Below are positions 62,270 through 64,000 of a stretch of DNA of 64,000 bases, piece by piece. A program made the translations under genes and the position numbers. Numbering within the stretch: position 1 is the first letter of the stretch; each line of letters opens with the position of its first letter. This DNA is from Mycolicibacterium sp. J2 (GTDB taxonomy: Bacteria; Actinomycetota; Actinomycetes; Mycobacteriales; Mycobacteriaceae): assembly GCF_026240945.1 (NCBI RefSeq), contig NZ_JAPFPY010000015.1, forward strand, positions 1-64,000, in the 5' to 3' direction. The notes beneath the pieces are model-generated. The model ran no database searches and had not been told where the DNA came from. It saw only the letters and a program-made list of their open reading frames with translations.

Positions 62270-63334
62270 CACCACGAGCGCGGAGGTGACCAGCGCCGGC
62301 CGGTAGTCGCCGTCCAGCAGCGGCGCCACCACCAGCGGGCCGGCGATCTGCCCGACCGAGTAGCCGACGGTCAGCAGCGCCACCGCGCCGCGGACGCCGA
62401 GCAGCCGGCCCTCGGCCACCGCCAGCACACTGACCCCGATGAACGTCCCGCCGAACAACACCGCACCGACCAGACTGGCCAATCCGCTGCCCTGGCAGGC
62501 GAATCCGATACCGACTGCCTGCAGCGCCAGCGCCGCGGTGAGCATCGCCGGCTGACTGTACCGCTTGCCGAGACCGGCCCACGCCGCCGCCGACGGGATG
62601 ACGGCCAAACCGACCACCAGCCACACACTGTTGCCCAACGGGCCGGGGGAGTGCTGGGCCACCGCGGCCACCAGGAAGGTACCGGCGATGATGTAACCGA
62701 TGCCCTCGGCGGTGTAACCGGCGAACAGCAGCACGAAGCGTGCGGTGCGGGCGCGATGTGCCCGGGTGGGCGCACTCGCCGGCGTCACCGATCCGGGTTG
62801 GGGCCGGACCCACCAACCGGCCGCGCTCAGTGCCGCGGCCAGGGCGGCCGCCGACCACCACGCCGTCCGCCACCCGTCGGTGGGCAGCGTGAGCACCAGC
62901 ACCGCCGACAGCGCGATACCTGCGCCGACACCACCGAAACCCCAGCCCACCTTTTCCGGCAGCCGCTCCAGCAGGGTGTTGACCGCGACCACGAACACCA
63001 CCGCGCTGGCGAAGCCGGCCACCGCGCGTAACCCGATCCAGCCGAACAGGTTGAGCGTCAACGGCATTGCGGCCAGGCTCGCGACGATCGCCACCAGCGA
63101 TATCCGGCAGGCCAGCCCGGAGCGGGCCAGCCGCGGCGACAGCGTCGCGGCCACCGCGCCACCGAGATAGCCGACGTAATTGGCGGTGGCCAGCTGCCCC
63201 GCGCCGTGCGCGGTGATGCCGGATTGGGCCGTCATCAACGGCAGGATGGGGGTGTAGACGAACCGGCCGACCCCCATCGCGGCTGCCAGCGCGGCCGCGG
63301 TGGGCAGCACCGCCGTATGCAGATGTCGTCGCAT
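62117..63334 (-). CDS. MFS transporter (YbfB/YjiJ family)
   Basis: The 405-residue membrane protein has about twelve hydrophobic segments. AAAMGVGRFVYTPILPLM near the N terminus (about 17-34) and GFGGVGAGIALS (about 120-131) are typical of the YbfB/YjiJ MFS family, whose substrates are mostly unknown. The last 40 residues are hydrophilic and overlap the LysR gene (153 bases antisense), so the conserved protein probably ends near residue 365. An in-frame GTG further upstream is possible. Export of a metabolite linked to the divergent SDR or LysR is plausible. Confidence 0.88.
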   Translation of the reverse strand: MRRHLHTAVLPTAAALAAAMGVGRFVYTPILPLMTAQSGITAHGAGQLATANYVGYLGGAVAATLSPRLARSGLACRISLVAIVASLAAMPLTLNLFGWIGLRAVAGFASAVVFVVAVNTLLERLPEKVGWGFGGVGAGIALSAVLVLTLPTDGWRTAWWSAAALAAALSAAGWWVRPQPGSVTPASAPTRAHRARTARFVLLFAGYTAEGIGYIIAGTFLVAAVAQHSPGPLGNSVWLVVGLAVIPSAAAWAGLGKRYSQPAMLTAALALQAVGIGFACQGSGLASLVGAVLFGGTFIGVSVLAVAEGRLLGVRGAVALLTVGYSVGQIAGPLVVAPLLDGDYRPALVTSALVVSLAALATAAVWILGRQPGIRVTHSQRACITCELVDDGSHGRPVFTGTPHQ

Positions 63335-63449
63335 CGTTTCATCGTCGGGTGGCGCCGGCCTCCCGGCCAGGACCGGATCGCTCACAGCTGGAAGGCTTTT
63401 CCTCACACCGGCCGGGACTTCGCCGGGCGCCGTCCGCGTTGACGGCGGT

Positions 63450-64000
63450 ATGACCGAGAACATCACGGCGCTGGTCACCGGCGCCAACCGGGGACTGGGC
63501 AAGCAGCTCGCCACCGAATTGGTCGCGCGGGGCGCGAAAGTGTATGCCGCCGCGCGGCGTCCGGAAACCGTCGATCTGCCCGGTGTCATCCCGGTGCAGC
63601 TGGACATCACCGACCCCGAGTCGGTGCGGCGGGCCGCCGACATCGCCTCCGATGTCACGGTGCTGGTGAACAACGCCGGGGTGTCCACCCGGGCCAACCT
63701 GCTCACCGGTCCCATCGACGACGTCAGGCTGGAAATGGAGACGCACTATTTCGGCACGCTGAACGTCATCCGGGCCTTTGCGCCCATCATCGAACGCAAC
63801 GGGGGCGGCGCGATCCTCAATGTGCTGTCGGTGCTGTCGTGGGCGCACCCGCCGACCTCGGGCGCGTATGCCTCGGCGAAGGCCGCGGCCTGGGCGCTCA
63901 CCGACGCGGTGCGCACCGAACTGGCGCCGCGTGGGGTGACCGTATCGGCGTTGCATGTCGGATACATGGACACCGATATGGTCAGCTACGTCCCGGCCGA
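63450..64000 (+). CDS. SDR-family oxidoreductase (partial, runs off the window)
   Basis: At least 183 residues are seen. The Rossmann motif ALVTGANRGLGKQLA (about 7-21), NNAG (about 74-77), catalytic Ser in LSVLSW and YASAKAA (Tyr and Lys of the YxxxK pair) are all intact, so it should be an active NAD(P)-dependent dehydrogenase. ATG 63450 follows GGCGG. It is divergent from the MFS gene. The 3' end lies outside the window. Confidence 0.88.
   Translation, partial: MTENITALVTGANRGLGKQLATELVARGAKVYAAARRPETVDLPGVIPVQLDITDPESVRRAADIASDVTVLVNNAGVSTRANLLTGPIDDVRLEMETHYFGTLNVIRAFAPIIERNGGGAILNVLSVLSWAHPPTSGAYASAKAAAWALTDAVRTELAPRGVTVSALHVGYMDTDMVSYVPA

Overview
The window is high-GC actinobacterial DNA and almost certainly comes from a fast-growing Mycobacterium (Mycolicibacterium-type). 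The reasons are a complete yrbEAB-mceABCDEF operon, two F420-type luciferase-like oxidoreductases plus two PPOX/F420-type flavoproteins, a tRNA Lys/Glu/Asp/Phe group, dense ATGA/GTGA start-stop overlaps, and a gene order (SRPBCC pair, dapC-like aminotransferase, fadA, fadB) that matches, from memory, M. tuberculosis Rv0856-Rv0860.

Region 1 (1-5.8 kb) is the end of an integrated element abutting tRNA-Lys. It holds a phage DUF3631-like remnant, a phage-type zinc-finger protein, a small serine recombinase directly followed by a tyrosine integrase, and then on the minus strand a translationally coupled pair encoding an FRG-domain protein and a DUF262 (ParB/GmrSD-like) protein. This pair is visibly AT-richer than the rest of the window and is my best candidate for an uncharacterised defence-type system. 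The integrase probably used the 3' end of tRNA-Lys; the other end of the element is outside the window.

Region 2 (5.8-16.9 kb): tRNAs, two small coupled membrane proteins, then a divergent GntR/UTRA regulator facing a tight seven-gene operon (IMPase-like phosphatase, small membrane protein, sodium:solute symporter, M20 carbamoylase-type hydrolase, amidase, two different APH/choline-kinase-fold kinases). A perfect 20-bp palindrome sits just before the first gene. The substrate is unknown. A second amidase converges on the operon.

Region 3 (16.9-28.1 kb): a MarR-NmrA-type reductase-arylsulfotransferase lipoprotein operon; a small secreted protein; a VWA membrane protein; an envelope set (LCP ligase, UppP, CtaG-like protein) divergent from a TetR regulator; a second TetR gene followed by a perfect 24-bp palindrome and a CrtI-like FAD oxidoreductase; a UBP-type zinc finger.

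Region 4 (28.1-39.0 kb): an mce lipid-transport operon without its own regulator or mam genes, ending tail to tail with zwf.

Region 5 (39-52 kb): the SRPBCC...dapC...fadA-fadB backbone, into which an F420-type oxidoreductase, a hydantoin/allantoin-type module (FCD GntR, NCS1 permease, Asp/Glu/hydantoin racemase family protein, metallophosphoesterase, aldolase-like protein) and an Old Yellow Enzyme have been placed. fadA is preceded by a 16-bp palindrome, and fadB is followed by a 19-bp-arm hairpin.

Region 6 (52-64 kb): a FAD monooxygenase and its TetR regulator with two operator-like repeats, two PPOX proteins, two tandem secreted lipase paralogues with long Lys/Thr/Pro-rich linkers, a secreted protein with a repetitive PKxG tail and a textbook terminator, a luciferase-like oxidoreductase, an NTF2-like protein, an SDR lacking the catalytic Tyr, a LysR regulator whose 3' end overlaps that of an MFS transporter, and an SDR cut by the window edge.
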